A DNA stretch of 64,000 nt from Pseudomonas arsenicoxydans. Lineage in GTDB: Bacteria; Pseudomonadota; Gammaproteobacteria; Pseudomonadales; Pseudomonadaceae. The position numbers were made by a program, and so were the translations under genes. Positions 34,541-46,300 of this stretch are shown here, piece by piece. Below the pieces are notes generated by a model that saw only the letters and a program-made list of their open reading frames with translations, was not told the DNA's origin and did no database searches. The stretch lies in contig NZ_LT629705.1 of NCBI RefSeq assembly GCF_900103875.1, forward strand, positions 1,564,501 to 1,628,500. The letters run 5' to 3'. Position 1 is the first letter of the stretch. Every line of letters starts with the position of its first letter.

Positions 34541-35836
34541 TTAGCCCTGTACTGGAACGCCTTTGAGGTAAGCCGCAGGCTCAGCCCCGAGGTTGTTCAG
34601 AAGGCGCTCGCTATACCAGTCCACAAAGTTCACCACACCAAACTCATAGGTCTTGGAGTAAGGCCCTGGCTGGTAGGCGGTGGAGTTGATGCCGCGCTGG
34701 TTCTCTTCGGCCAGGCGACGGTCCTCGTTGTTGGTTTCATCCCAAACCTTACGCATGCGTTCTACGTCGTAATCCACGCCTTCGACCGCGTCCTTGTGCA
34801 CGATCCACTTGGTGGTGACCATGGTTTCCTGCGCACTGATCGGCCACACGGTAAAGACGATGATGTGGTCGCCCATGCAATGGTTCCACGAGTGCGGCAG
34901 GTGCAGGATGCGCATCGAGCCCAGGTCAGGGTTCTGGATCCGGCCCATCAGTTTGTTGCAGGCTTGCTTGCCGTCCAGGGTCATCGACACGGTGCCCTTT
35001 AGCAGCGGCATGCGCACGATGCGGTTACGCAGGCCGAAGCTGGCGTGAGCGTATGGAATCTTCTCGGCTTCCCAGGCAGCGGCAGAGGCGGCCACGTGGT
35101 CTTTGAACGCCTGGTCGGCGCGTGGGTCGGTAACGTCGTCCCACTCCAGCAGGGTTTTCAGCAGTGCCGGGTGCGACGCGTTGCAGTGGTAGCACTCGCG
35201 GTTGTTTTCCAGCACCAGTTTCCAGTTGGCTTTTTCGAACAAGGTGGTCTGGATGGCCACCTTGGTGTTTTCCATGTCGTACGGTTCCATGTAATGGCTC
35301 AGCGTCGACAGGAAGTCATCAATGGCGGGTGGGTTCTCCGACAGGCTGATGAAGATGTAACCACCGGCAGTCTTGACGTTGACCGGTTTGAGGCCGTACT
35401 GCTTCATGTCGAAGTCGTCGCCCATTTCGGTGCCGGCGAACAGCAGGCGACCGTCCAGTTCGTACGTCCACTGGTGGTAGTGGCAAACCAGTTTGGCGAC
35501 TTTGCCTTTTTCAGTGGTGCACAGCCGCGAACCGCGATGGCGGCAGACGTTGTGGAATGCGTGCACCACGCCGTCGGCGCCGCGAATCACGATGATCGGG
35601 TTCTTGCCGACTTCCAGGGTCAGGAAGTTGCCCTTGGTCGGGATCTCGCAGGTCATGCCGGCGATCAACCACTCTTTCTGGAAGATTTCCTGCATGTCGA
35701 TATCAAACAGCCGCTCGTCAGAGTAAAACGGCTGCGGCAGGGAAAAGGTACGCTCGCGCTCTTGCAGCATCTGCGCGGTGGCCTTGCGTGCGGGTTCCAG
35801 TGGATCGCCCAGGCTCAGGGTAGTGGTGACGTCCAT
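34541..35836 (-). CDS. gbcA: Glycine betaine monooxygenase oxygenase subunit GbcA
   Basis: GbcA is a Rieske non-heme iron oxygenase that, with GbcB, removes one methyl from glycine betaine as formaldehyde and gives dimethylglycine. The 431-residue protein has Rieske ligands Cys98, His100, Cys118 and His121 (NVCRHRG and LVCHYHQW) and the mononuclear-iron region NNRECYHCNASHP near residue 210. The start at 35836 follows GAGGAAATACACG; an ATG seven codons earlier has no such site. It is divergent from gbcB. Confidence 0.95.
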   Translation of the reverse strand: MDVTTTLSLGDPLEPARKATAQMLQERERTFSLPQPFYSDERLFDIDMQEIFQKEWLIAGMTCEIPTKGNFLTLEVGKNPIIVIRGADGVVHAFHNVCRHRGSRLCTTEKGKVAKLVCHYHQWTYELDGRLLFAGTEMGDDFDMKQYGLKPVNVKTAGGYIFISLSENPPAIDDFLSTLSHYMEPYDMENTKVAIQTTLFEKANWKLVLENNRECYHCNASHPALLKTLLEWDDVTDPRADQAFKDHVAASAAAWEAEKIPYAHASFGLRNRIVRMPLLKGTVSMTLDGKQACNKLMGRIQNPDLGSMRILHLPHSWNHCMGDHIIVFTVWPISAQETMVTTKWIVHKDAVEGVDYDVERMRKVWDETNNEDRRLAEENQRGINSTAYQPGPYSKTYEFGVVNFVDWYSERLLNNLGAEPAAYLKGVPVQG

Positions 35837-35965
35837 CGTGTATTTCCTCAAGGCCATCTGCGTGGCCGCGAAAGTGGCTGATCAGGGTTGCTACGCAAGG
35901 TGTAAAGGTTGTGTCTTGGTATGGGGCGAGTGTGGGGCCGGCGCTGGGCAGAACCTTATCCATGG

Positions 35966-35991
35966 GCGACATGGCCCAATCTGTTCCCGAC
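35966..35991 (-). promoter_or_regulatory. Phased half-sites facing gbcA
   Basis: On the + strand GCGAC (35966) and CCGAC (35987) stand 21 bp apart; read toward gbcA they are GTCGG and GTCGC. They lie about 130-155 bp upstream of the gbcA start. They are a candidate GbdR site by analogy with the caiX-cdhR repeat. Confidence 0.35.
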
Positions 35992-36017
35992 GCGCAACCC
36001 CCGGTAGTTGCAGGCTG

Positions 36018-36048
36018 GTCGCGATAAGTATGTGAATGTCGCAGATAG
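36018..36048 (+). promoter_or_regulatory. Direct repeat facing gbcB
   Basis: GTCGCGATAAGT (36018) and GTCGCAGATAGGT (36038) form a direct repeat with a 20-bp period, about 70-100 bp upstream of gbcB. This is the best half-site pair in the gbcA-gbcB gap (35837-36117) and a candidate GbdR operator. Confidence 0.45.
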
Positions 36049-36117
36049 GTAAATGGGTGATTCGCGCTATACGCAGAATCGCCAACATAAGGCCGACCAT
36101 CGGCGGTGGAGAACAGC

Positions 36118-37218
36118 ATGTCCAACAGCTTCCTGAATCCGGTAACTACCCAGACCTGGGCCAATGGCCGCCACATTGTCCGTTGCGTCAAAGTCATCCA
36201 GGAAACCTGGGACGTGCGCACCTTCTGCTTTATGGCCGACCAGCCGATCCTGTTCTTCTTCAAGCCGGGGCAGTTTGTCACCCTGGAGCTGGAAATCGAA
36301 GGCGTGCCGATCATGCGCTCCTACACCATTTCCAGTTCGCCATCGGTGCCGTACAGCTTTTCGGTAACGATCAAGCGCGTACCGGGCGGCAAGGTCTCGA
36401 ACTGGCTGCACGACACCCTGCATGAAGGCCAGGAGCTGGCCGTGCACGGGCCGGTCGGGCTGTTCAACGCCATGGACTTCACCGCGCCGAAGGTTTTGTA
36501 CCTCAGCGGCGGTGTCGGCATCACGCCGGTCATGTCGATGGCGCGCTGGTTCTACGACACCAACGGCAATGTCGACATGGTGTTTATCCACAGCGCCCGT
36601 TCGCCCAAAGACATCATTTATCACCGCGAACTGGAACACATGGCGTCGCGGATCGATAACTTCAGCCTGCACCTGATCTGCGAGAAACATGGCCTGGGCG
36701 AGCCGTGGGCCGGTTATCGCGGTTACCTGAACCACAAGATGCTCGAATTGATGGCCCCGGACTTCATGGAGCGCGAAGTCTTCTGTTGCGGACCGACGCC
36801 TTACATGACCGCGGTCAAGCGCATGCTCGAAGCGGCTGGCTTCGACATGAAGCGTTATCACGAGGAATCCTTCGGCGCTACGCCACCAGAAGCCCGTGCC
36901 GATGCGGTGGAACAGGCGGAAATTGCTGCGGACGCGCCGGAAGTCGATTTGGCGGACCTGCATCAAGTCGAATTTATCTCCTCCGGCAAAAGCATTCGCG
37001 TGGCCCCGGGTGAAACCGTGCATGCGGCGGCGGCCAAGCTCGGCCTGCTGATTCCGAAGGCCTGCGGGATGGGCATCTGTGGCACATGCAAGGTGCTGAA
37101 GCTGGGGGGCGAGGTCGAAATGGACCACAACGGCGGGATTACCGAGGAAGACGAAGCCGAGGGTTACATCCTGTCGTGCTGCAGCGTGCCGAAGGGCGAT
37201 GTGCGCATCGAGTTCTAA
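36118..37218 (+). CDS. gbcB: Glycine betaine monooxygenase reductase subunit GbcB
   Basis: GbcB passes electrons from NAD(P)H to GbcA. The 366-residue protein has, in order, an FAD-binding ferredoxin-reductase domain (MRSYTISS near residue 63), an NAD-binding domain (YLSGGVGITPVMSMA near 128, FCCGPTPYM near 224), and a C-terminal plant-type 2Fe-2S domain with Cys316, Cys321, Cys324 and Cys354/355. The ATG at 36118 is chosen over a GTG four codons upstream because GGTGGAGAA serves it. It is divergent from gbcA, and both depend on GbdR in P. aeruginosa. Confidence 0.94.
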   Translation: MSNSFLNPVTTQTWANGRHIVRCVKVIQETWDVRTFCFMADQPILFFFKPGQFVTLELEIEGVPIMRSYTISSSPSVPYSFSVTIKRVPGGKVSNWLHDTLHEGQELAVHGPVGLFNAMDFTAPKVLYLSGGVGITPVMSMARWFYDTNGNVDMVFIHSARSPKDIIYHRELEHMASRIDNFSLHLICEKHGLGEPWAGYRGYLNHKMLELMAPDFMEREVFCCGPTPYMTAVKRMLEAAGFDMKRYHEESFGATPPEARADAVEQAEIAADAPEVDLADLHQVEFISSGKSIRVAPGETVHAAAAKLGLLIPKACGMGICGTCKVLKLGGEVEMDHNGGITEEDEAEGYILSCCSVPKGDVRIEF

Positions 37219-37235
37219 CTAACGCCGAAACCACT

Positions 37236-37333
37236 GTAGGAGCTGTCGAGTGAAACGAGGCTGCGATCTTTTGATCTTGCTTTAAAACCGGAATCAAAAG
37301 ATTGCAGCCTCGTTTCACTCGACAGCTCCTACA
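37236..37333. repeat. ~100-bp palindromic element, copy 1
   Basis: Long inverted repeat of TGTAGGAGCTGTCGAGTGAA type with arms of about 40 bp and a short AT-rich centre. It lies between convergent gbcB and the SDR gene. Copies 2 and 3 are at 38228-38326 and 60087-60188. It could end both transcripts. Confidence 0.9.
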
Positions 37334-37347
37334 AGGGTTGTGGTATC

Positions 37348-38172
37348 TCAATCGATAAACAGGTCCGGCATCAGTTTGTCGGTCGACTCTGGCTCATATC
37401 GATAATCCTCAAAATCCGTTACTCCGTTTTCTCCCAGAATTTGCTCATCAATCAGCAACCGACCGGTAATGCTGCGACCGCAGCTGTCCAGAATGACGTG
37501 CGCCGCATCCGCCATGATCGCCGGCGACCGCGCATGCTTGAAGGATTCCCGTGACCCGAGCTGAAACTCAATGGCGGCGGTCGCAATCATCGTTTGCGGC
37601 CACAGCGAATTGACGCTGATGCCGTAGTTCTCGAACTCCTCGCTCATCCCCAGCGTCAACATGCTCATGCCGTATTTGGTCACCGTATAAGGGCTGTACT
37701 GCGCAAACCATTTGCTGGCCAGGTTCAGCGGCGGGGAGATGCTGAGGATGTGCCCGTGGCTCTTCTTCAGGTAGGGCAGGGCGGCCTGACTGCACAACAG
37801 CACGGCGCGGGTGTTGATCTGGTGCATCAGGTCGAAACGCTTGAGTTCGATGTGTTGAACGCCCGTCAGCTTGATCGCGCCGGCGTTGTTGATCAGCGCA
37901 TCAATACCGCCGAAATGTTCATTGGCCTTGGCCAGGGCTTCACGCACCGCGACTTCATCGCGTACATCCACTTGCAGGGCCAGCGCCTTGCCACCGGCCG
38001 CTTCGACTTCCTTGGCCACACTGAAAATCGTGCCCGGCAATTTGGGATGCGGTTCGGCGCTCTTGGCGGCAATCACAATGTTGGCCCCGTCCCGCGCGGC
38101 CCGCAGCGCAATCTCGCGACCAATCCCGCGACTGGCGCCGGTAATGAACAGGGTTTTGCCTTTCAATGACAT
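37348..38172 (-). CDS. Short-chain dehydrogenase of the HSDL2 type
   Basis: A 274-residue SDR oxidoreductase. The cofactor motif is TGASRGIG (residues 11-18), NNAG is near residue 95, and the catalytic set is Ser in LSISPPLN and Tyr/Lys in YTVTKYG. The extended AAKSAEPHPKLPGTI segment is typical of hydroxysteroid-dehydrogenase-like protein 2 relatives. The substrate is unknown. It is flanked on both sides by copies of the 100-bp palindromic element, so it is transcriptionally separate from gbcB and ltaE. No link to betaine metabolism is evident. Confidence 0.88.
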   Translation of the reverse strand: MSLKGKTLFITGASRGIGREIALRAARDGANIVIAAKSAEPHPKLPGTIFSVAKEVEAAGGKALALQVDVRDEVAVREALAKANEHFGGIDALINNAGAIKLTGVQHIELKRFDLMHQINTRAVLLCSQAALPYLKKSHGHILSISPPLNLASKWFAQYSPYTVTKYGMSMLTLGMSEEFENYGISVNSLWPQTMIATAAIEFQLGSRESFKHARSPAIMADAAHVILDSCGRSITGRLLIDEQILGENGVTDFEDYRYEPESTDKLMPDLFID

Positions 38173-38227
38173 GCGTACGCTCCTGATTATTGTTATCTGA
38201 GCCGAGACTCGATAAACAATGTAGACC

Positions 38228-38326
38228 CGTAGGAGCTGACGAGTGAAACGAGGCTGCGATCTTTTGATTTTGTTTTTAAAGCAAGATCAAAAGATCGCAG
38301 CCTCGTTTCACTCAACAGCTCCTACA
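38228..38326. repeat. ~100-bp palindromic element, copy 2
   Basis: Same family as the element 900 bp away at 37236, here between ltaE and the SDR gene. Its centre differs (TTTTGTTTTTAAAGCAAG), while the arms are nearly the same. Confidence 0.9.
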
Positions 38327-38334
38327 GGGCTGGA

Positions 38335-39375
38335 TCAGGCGCTCATGACTTCGCGAATATCTTTGGCCAATTCGCGCACGCGTTCTTCTTCGGTGTCCCA
38401 GGAACACATGAAGCGTGCGCCGCCGTTGCCGATGAAGGTGTAGAAGCGCCAGCCCTTGGCGGTCAGTGCGGCGATGGCCGGTTCCGAGAGTTGCAGGAAC
38501 ACGCCGTTGGCCTGCACCGGGAACATCAGTTCCACACCCGGGATGTCGCTCACCAGCTCAGCCAGCAGCTGCGCGCAGTGGTTGGCGTGGCGGGCGTATT
38601 TGAGCCAGGCGTCGTTTTCCAGAATCCCGACCCACGGCGCCGAGAGGAAGCGCATTTTCGAGGCCAGTTGCCCGGCCTGTTTGCAGCGGTAGTCGAAGTC
38701 TTCGGCCAGCTTGTGGTTGAAGAACAGAATCGCCTCACCCACCGCCATGCCGTTTTTCGTGCCGCCGAAGCACAACACGTCGACGCCGGCCTTCCAGGTC
38801 AGGTCCGCTGGCGAGCAACCGAGGAAGGCGCAGGCGTTGGAGAAGCGCGCGCCGTCCATGTGCAGGTTCAAGCCCAGTTCTTTGCAGGTGGCGCTGATGG
38901 CGCGGATTTCTTCCGGGGTGTAGACGCTGCCGACTTCGGTGGCCTGGGTCAGGGTCACGACTCGCGGTTTCGGGTAGTGGATGTCCTGGCGCTTTAGGGC
39001 GACCTCGCGGATCGATTCCGGGGTCAGCTTGCCGTTTTCGGTGCGGGCGATCAGCAGCTTGGAACCGTTGGAGAAGAATTCCGGCGCGCCGCATTCGTCG
39101 GTTTCGACGTGGGCGGTTTCCGAGCAGATCACGCTGTGATAACTCTGGCACAGCGACGACAGGGCCAGGGAGTTGGCGGCGGTGCCGTTGAAGGCGAAGA
39201 ACACTTCGCAGTCGGTTTCGAACAGTTTGCGGAAATCATCGGACGCGCGAGCGGTCCATTCATCGTCGCCGTAAGCGCGCTGGTGGCCGTGGTTGGCCTG
39301 TTCCATCGCCGCCCAGGCTTCAGGGCAGATACCGGAATAGTTGTCGCTGGCGAATTGTTGGCTCTTATCGGTCAT
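38335..39375 (-). CDS. ltaE: Low-specificity L-threonine aldolase
   Basis: This PLP enzyme cleaves L-threonine or L-allo-threonine to glycine and acetaldehyde. The 346-residue protein is of fold type I, with the PLP lysine in CFGGTKNGMAVGEA and the NLHMDGARFSNA segment binding the cofactor. In this locus it shares glycine with GlyA and SoxBDAG. The ATG at 39375 (MTDKSQQFASDN) is the family start; a longer frame from 39426 adds unconserved residues. A gene of this type (ltaA) is found near gbcAB in P. aeruginosa. Confidence 0.93.
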   Translation of the reverse strand: MTDKSQQFASDNYSGICPEAWAAMEQANHGHQRAYGDDEWTARASDDFRKLFETDCEVFFAFNGTAANSLALSSLCQSYHSVICSETAHVETDECGAPEFFSNGSKLLIARTENGKLTPESIREVALKRQDIHYPKPRVVTLTQATEVGSVYTPEEIRAISATCKELGLNLHMDGARFSNACAFLGCSPADLTWKAGVDVLCFGGTKNGMAVGEAILFFNHKLAEDFDYRCKQAGQLASKMRFLSAPWVGILENDAWLKYARHANHCAQLLAELVSDIPGVELMFPVQANGVFLQLSEPAIAALTAKGWRFYTFIGNGGARFMCSWDTEEERVRELAKDIREVMSA

Positions 39376-39508
39376 GGCCCTGCTTTCCGTGATCGAGACG
39401 CTTATGGTGAAGCGTGTCGTGGTCAATGATGGTGCGCACTTTACCGAAGATCATCCGGCGAGCACACGGGATGCGTCTGACAGAACAATACAAAGACGAC
39501 GGGCAATT

Positions 39509-40225
39509 ATGCACATGACGCAAAGGGATGGGGCACTGGATCTGCTCAAGTGGCTGGCGCTGTTGTGCATGGTGCTCGATCACCTGCGATATGTCGGTTA
39601 TTCCGTCGATATTCTTTATGTGCCGGGCAGGTTCGCGTTCCCTTGGTTTTGCCTGGCGATGGCGGCCAATCTATCCCGAGCCAGGAGCCAGGCGATCGAT
39701 GGCCAGTGGCGTTATCTGGGGTGGTTGCTGCTGTTTAGTGCTGTCAGCGAAATTCCCTACCGGATGTTCATACCTGATCCCGACACGCTGAACGTGATGC
39801 CTACGTTGGCGCTGGGGTTGTTGGTGGCGCGCGGCTGGCAGGACCGAACCCTGCAACCGCGTCTGTTTGCGGCAGGCTCGTTACTGCTGGCGGCGCTGTT
39901 TTCTGAGCAGCTGATGTTTGGTCTGTTCGGCGTGCTGTTGCCGTTGGCGATGTTATTGGTGATCAAGCGGCCCTGGTATTTCAGCCTGTTGCCGGGGCTG
40001 GTGTGTCTGGCGGCTAATCAGTGGGAGGTGCTGTATGAGGCCGCCCGGTTCGGTAACACGGCCGCCGTTCTCGGAATTGCCACTTGTCTGATTGCGCCAT
40101 TGTTGGGATTGGTCTTGTTGCGACATGCCAAACATCTCAAGCCACCGCCCATGCGCCACTGGGCGTATGCGCTGTATCCGCTGCATTTTCTACTGTTGTT
40201 ACTCGTCCGCAATATCGCCGCATAA
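39509..40225 (+). CDS. TraX-family membrane protein
   Basis: A 238-residue inner-membrane protein with about seven hydrophobic segments. It begins with the TraX-type stretch RDGALDLLKWLALLCMVLDH. TraX was named for acetylation of F pilin, but chromosomal homologues are common and mostly untested. The start at 39509 has only a weak ACGGG site; an ATG two codons later is equally possible. It is divergent from ltaE and has no conjugation genes near it, so I do not infer a plasmid origin. Confidence 0.8.
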   Translation: MHMTQRDGALDLLKWLALLCMVLDHLRYVGYSVDILYVPGRFAFPWFCLAMAANLSRARSQAIDGQWRYLGWLLLFSAVSEIPYRMFIPDPDTLNVMPTLALGLLVARGWQDRTLQPRLFAAGSLLLAALFSEQLMFGLFGVLLPLAMLLVIKRPWYFSLLPGLVCLAANQWEVLYEAARFGNTAAVLGIATCLIAPLLGLVLLRHAKHLKPPPMRHWAYALYPLHFLLLLLVRNIAA

Positions 40226-40226
40226 C

Positions 40227-40321
40227 CCTTGTGGGAGCGGGCTTGCCCGCGATAGCGGTGGGTCAGCCGACATCAATGGTGGATGTGACGCCGCCATCGC
40301 GGGCAAGCCCGCTCCCACAGG
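40227..40321. repeat. REP doublet between traX-like gene and glyA
   Basis: Canonical inverted pair with arms facing outwards (GTGGGAGCGG first), beginning immediately after the stop codon. It precedes the glyA promoter region. Confidence 0.9.
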
Positions 40322-40370
40322 GGATCTTCACTGAATTGAAGATTGTGTCCGGTCAGCCATTTCAGCCCAT

Positions 40371-40396
40371 GTCGTAAACGCACCTTTGCGTGGCGT
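40371..40396 (+). promoter_or_regulatory. Phased half-sites upstream of glyA-sox operon
   Basis: GTCGT (40371) and GGCGT (40392) stand 21 bp apart about 115-140 bp before glyA. They are the weakest member of the GNCGN series noted upstream of the betaine and carnitine operons. Confidence 0.3.
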
Positions 40397-40510
40397 CCGT
40401 AGGCATTTGGCCTGTCTGCGCCGGTCATACCATCGCATTCAAAGGGCACTGTCGAAACACCAGTGCCTTACCGAGACGAATGGCGCATAGATGCCGCTGG
40501 GAGAGACGCG

Positions 40511-41764
<1,254 letters not shown>

Positions 41765-41787
41765 GCGCGGTTTTGGAGTAAATGACT

Positions 41788-43038
41788 ATGCAACGCTACT
41801 CGGGCTTCGGCCTCTTCAAACACTCCCTCAGCCATCACGAAAACTGGCAGAAGATGTGGCGCACGCCGACCCCTAAAAAGGTCTATGACGTGGTCATCGT
41901 CGGCGGTGGCGGGCATGGTCTGGCGACCGCCTACTACCTGGCCAAGGAACACGGCATCACCAACGTGGCCGTGGTCGAGAAAGGCTGGCTGGGCGGCGGT
42001 AACACCGCGCGCAACACCACTATCGTTCGCTCCAACTACCTGTGGGACGAGTCGGCGCACCTGTACGAACACGCGATGAAACTGTGGGAAGGCCTGTCCC
42101 AGGACCTGAACTACAACGTGATGTTCTCCCAGCGTGGCGTTTACAACCTGTGCCACACCCTGCAGGACATTCGTGATTCCGAGCGTCGGGTCAGCGCCAA
42201 CCGCCTCAACGGCGTTGACGGTGAACTGCTCGATGCCAAGCAAGTGGCCGACGAGATTCCGTACCTCGACTGCTCCAAGAACACCCGCTACCCGGTGATG
42301 GGCGCAACCGTCCAGCGTCGCGGCGGCGTGGCCCGTCACGATGCCGTGGCGTGGGGCTTTGCCCGTGCCGCCGACGCCTTGGGCGTGGACCTGATCCAGC
42401 AGACCGAAGTGATCGGTTTCCGCAAGGAAAACGGCGTGTGCATCGGCGTTGAAACCAACAAGGGCTTCATCGGCGCCAAACGCGTCGGTGTAGTCACCGC
42501 CGGTAACTCCGGGCACATGGCCAAACTCGCCGGTTTCCGCCTGCCGATCGAATCCCATCCGCTGCAAGCGCTGGTGTCCGAGCCGATCAAGCCGATTATC
42601 GACAGCGTGATCATGTCCAACGCCGTACACGGTTACATCAGCCAGTCCGACAAGGGCGACCTGGTGATCGGTGCCGGTATCGACGGCTACAACGGCTACG
42701 GCCAGCGTGGTTCGTACCCGGTCATCGAGCACACCATCCAGGCCATCGTCGAGATGTTCCCGGTATTGTCCCGCGTACGCATGAACCGTCAGTGGGGCGG
42801 CATCGTCGACACCACGCCGGATGCCTGCCCGATCATTTCGAAAACCCCGGTCCCGAACATGTTCTTCAACTGCGGTTGGGGCACCGGTGGCTTCAAGGCA
42901 ACACCTGGCTCGGGCAACGTATTTGCCGCGAGTCTGGCCAAGGGTGAAATGCACCCATTGGCTGCACCTTTCTCCATCGACCGTTTCCACAACGGTGCGT
43001 TGATCGATGAACACGGCGCTGCTGCGGTTGCCCACTAA
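41788..43038 (+). CDS. soxB: Sarcosine oxidase beta subunit SoxB
   Basis: SoxB is the catalytic flavin subunit of the heterotetrameric sarcosine oxidase (sarcosine + O2 + THF to glycine + H2O2 + methylene-THF). It has 416 residues; the dinucleotide motif [14 protein letters not shown] begins near residue 35. His184 in VARHDAVAW fits the covalent FMN site of the family, though this is inferred by position. The ATG at 41788 (MQRYSGFG) is preferred because GGAG is nine bases away and the family starts there; another ATG lies two codons upstream. Confidence 0.95.
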   Translation: MQRYSGFGLFKHSLSHHENWQKMWRTPTPKKVYDVVIVGGGGHGLATAYYLAKEHGITNVAVVEKGWLGGGNTARNTTIVRSNYLWDESAHLYEHAMKLWEGLSQDLNYNVMFSQRGVYNLCHTLQDIRDSERRVSANRLNGVDGELLDAKQVADEIPYLDCSKNTRYPVMGATVQRRGGVARHDAVAWGFARAADALGVDLIQQTEVIGFRKENGVCIGVETNKGFIGAKRVGVVTAGNSGHMAKLAGFRLPIESHPLQALVSEPIKPIIDSVIMSNAVHGYISQSDKGDLVIGAGIDGYNGYGQRGSYPVIEHTIQAIVEMFPVLSRVRMNRQWGGIVDTTPDACPIISKTPVPNMFFNCGWGTGGFKATPGSGNVFAASLAKGEMHPLAAPFSIDRFHNGALIDEHGAAAVAH

Positions 43039-43052
43039 CAGGAGAAATCCCC

Positions 43053-43382
43053 ATGTTGCATATCTTCTGTCCTCACTGCGGCGAACTGCGCTCCGAAGAG
43101 GAATTCCACGCATCCGGCCAGGCGCACATCCCGCGTCCACTGGATCCGACCAACTGCACCGACGAGGAGTGGGGCGACTACATGTTCTTCCGCGACAACC
43201 CTCGTGGTCTGCACCACGAACTGTGGGATCACGTCGCCGGTTGCCGTCAGTACTTCAACGCCACCCGTGACACCGTGACCTACGAGATTCTGGAAACTTA
43301 CAAAATCGGCACCAAGCCACAGTTCACCGACAAGACCGATAGCCCGAAAGCGGCCGCCACGGCTCTGGGAGAGAAGGTATGA
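43053..43382 (+). CDS. soxD: Sarcosine oxidase delta subunit SoxD
   Basis: SoxD is the small zinc-binding subunit of heterotetrameric sarcosine oxidase. It is 109 residues long, with the zinc ligand set Cys6, Cys9 (FCPHCG), His60 and Cys64 (DHVAGC). AGGAGAAATCCCC precedes the ATG. Its stop overlaps the soxA start by four bases (ATGA), which couples synthesis of the two subunits. Confidence 0.95.
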   Translation: MLHIFCPHCGELRSEEEFHASGQAHIPRPLDPTNCTDEEWGDYMFFRDNPRGLHHELWDHVAGCRQYFNATRDTVTYEILETYKIGTKPQFTDKTDSPKAAATALGEKV

Positions 43383-46300
43383 GCCAGATCAATCGCCTGT
43401 CCAATGGCGGACGGATCGACCGCAACAAAGTGCTGAGCTTCACCTTCAACGGCCAGGTCTACAAAGGCTTTGAAGGCGACTCGCTGGCCGCTGCACTGCT
43501 GGCCAACGGCGTCGACATCATCGGTCGCAGCTTCAAGTACTCCCGTCCGCGCGGCATCTTCGCTGCGGGCGCCGAAGAGCCGAACGCCGTGCTGCAGATC
43601 GGCGCGACTGAAGCCACACAGATTCCTAACGTGCGTGCCACGCAACAAGCGCTGTATCAAGGCCTGGTCGCCACCAGCACCAACGGCTGGCCGAGCGTGA
43701 ACAACGACATGATGGGGATTCTCGGCAAGGTCGGCGGCAAGCTGATGCCGCCGGGCTTCTACTACAAAACTTTCATGTACCCGCAATCGTTCTGGATGAC
43801 TTACGAGAAGTACATTCGTAAGGCCGCAGGTCTGGGTCGCTCGCCGACCGAGAACGATCCGGACACCTACGACTACATGAACCATCACTGCGACGTGCTG
43901 ATCGTCGGCGCTGGCCCTGCTGGCCTGGCTGCCGCGTTGGCAGCTGCTCGCAGCGGTGCGCGCGTGATCCTGGCTGATGAACAGGAAGAGTTCGGCGGCA
44001 GCTTGCTCGATACCCGCGAAAGCCTCGACGGCAAGCCGGCTACCGAGTGGGTCGCCAGCGTCATCGCCGAGCTGAAGGACACCCCGGACGTGCTGCTGTT
44101 GCCGCGCGCCACGGTCAACGGTTACCACGACCACAACTTCCTGACCATTCACGAGCGCCTGACCGATCACCTCGGCGACCGCGCACCGATCGGCCAGGTG
44201 CGTCAGCGCATCCACCGTGTTCGCGCCAAACGCGTGGTGCTGGCGACCGGCGCTCACGAGCGTCCACTGGTCTACGGCAACAACGACGTGCCGGGCAACA
44301 TGCTCGCCGGCGCTGTGTCGACTTACGTACGTCGTTACGGCGTGGCTCCAGGCAAGAAACTGGTGCTGTCGACCAACAACGATCACGCCTATCGCGTGGC
44401 CCTGGATTGGCTCGACGCCAGCTTGCAAGTCGTGGCCATCGCCGATGCGCGCAGCAACCCGCGCGGTGCGCTGGTTGAAGAAGCGCGCGCCAAAGGCATC
44501 CGCATCCTGACCGGCAGCGCCGTGATCGAGACCCGCGGCAGCAAGCACGTGACCGCCGCTCGCGTTGCGGCCATTGATGTCAAAGGACACAAAGTCACCA
44601 GCCCCGGCGAATGGCTCGATTGCGACCTGGTGGCCAGCTCCGGCGGCTACAGCCCGGTGGTTCACCTGGCTTCGCACTTGGGTGGCAAACCGATCTGGCG
44701 TGAAGACATCCTCGGTTTCGTACCGGGTGAAGCACCACAGAAACGCGTGTGCGTCGGTGGCATCAACGGCGTCTATGGCCTCGGAGATTCCCTGGCCGAT
44801 GGTTTTGAAGGCGGCGCTCGCGCAGCCAGCGAAGCCGGTTTCAGTGTGGTCGAAGGCACCTTGCCCAAAGCCCTGAGCCGTCTGGAAGAGCCAACCCTGG
44901 CGCTGTTCCAGGTGCCGCACGAAAAGAACACCGCACGTGCGCCGAAGCAATTCGTCGACCTGCAAAACGACGTCACCGCCGCCGCCATCGAACTGGCGAC
45001 CCGCGAAGGCTTCGAGTCGGTCGAGCACGTTAAACGCTATACCGCACTGGGCTTCGGCACTGACCAGGGCAAACTCGGCAACGTCAACGGCCTGGCCATC
45101 GCCGCCCGTTCGTTGAACGTGACCATCCCGCAGATGGGCACCACCATGTTCCGTCCGAACTACACGCCGGTAACTTTCGGTGCTGTGGCCGGCCGTCACT
45201 GTGGGCACATTTTCGAACCTGTCCGTCACACCGCGCTGCATCACTGGCACGTGAAGAACGGCGCCGAATTCGAAGACGTCGGTCAATGGAAACGTCCTTG
45301 GTACTTCCCGAAAAACGGTGAAGACATTCATGCAGCCGTAAAACGCGAATGCAAAGCCGTGCGCGACAGCGTCGGCCTGCTGGACGCTTCGACCCTGGGC
45401 AAGATCGACATCCAGGGCCCGGACACCCGCGAGTTCCTCAACCGCATCTACACCAACGCCTGGACCAAGCTCGATGTGGGCAAGGCGCGTTACGGCCTGA
45501 TGTGTAAAGAAGACGGCATGGTGTTCGACGACGGCGTGACTGCATGCCTGGCCGACAACCATTTCGTGATGACTACCACCACCGGCGGCGCTGCACGCGT
45601 GCTGCAATGGCTGGAAATCTACCACCAGACCGAATGGCCGGACCTGAAGGTGTACTTCACTTCCGTGACGGATCACTGGGCAACCATGACCCTGTCCGGG
45701 CCGAACAGCCGCAAGCTGCTCAGCGAAGTGACCGACGCCGATCTGAGCAACGAAGCCTTCCCGTTCATGACCTGGAAAGAAGCTCTGGTCGGCGGTGTGC
45801 CGGCGCGGATTTTCCGGATTTCGTTTACCGGTGAGCTGTCGTACGAAGTCAACGTGCAGGCCGACTACGCCATGGGCGTGCTCGAGAAAATCGCCGAGGC
45901 TGGCAAGAAGTACAACCTGACCCCGTACGGCACAGAGACGATGCACATTCTGCGGGCCGAGAAGGGCTTCATCATCGTCGGTCAGGACACTGACGGCTCG
46001 ATGACTCCGGACGACCTGAACATGGGCTGGTGTGTCGGTCGCACCAAACCGTTCTCGTGGATCGGCCAGCGCGGCATGAACCGTGAAGACTGTGTGCGTG
46101 ATCAGCGCAAACAACTGGTAGGCCTCAAGCCGATCGATCCGACCAAATGGCTGCCGGAAGGTGCGCAACTGGTGTTCAACACCAAGCAGGCGATCCCGAT
46201 GACCATGGTCGGTCACGTCACCTCCAGCTACTTGCACAACTCCCTCGGCTATTCGTTTGCGATGGGTGTGGTCAAGGGCGGCTTGAAGCGCATCGGTGAG

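Noticed and set aside
39509..40225. TraX-like gene as a sign of an integrated conjugative element
   Set aside because: No tra, integrase or attachment-site features are nearby, and TraX-like genes are common on chromosomes.
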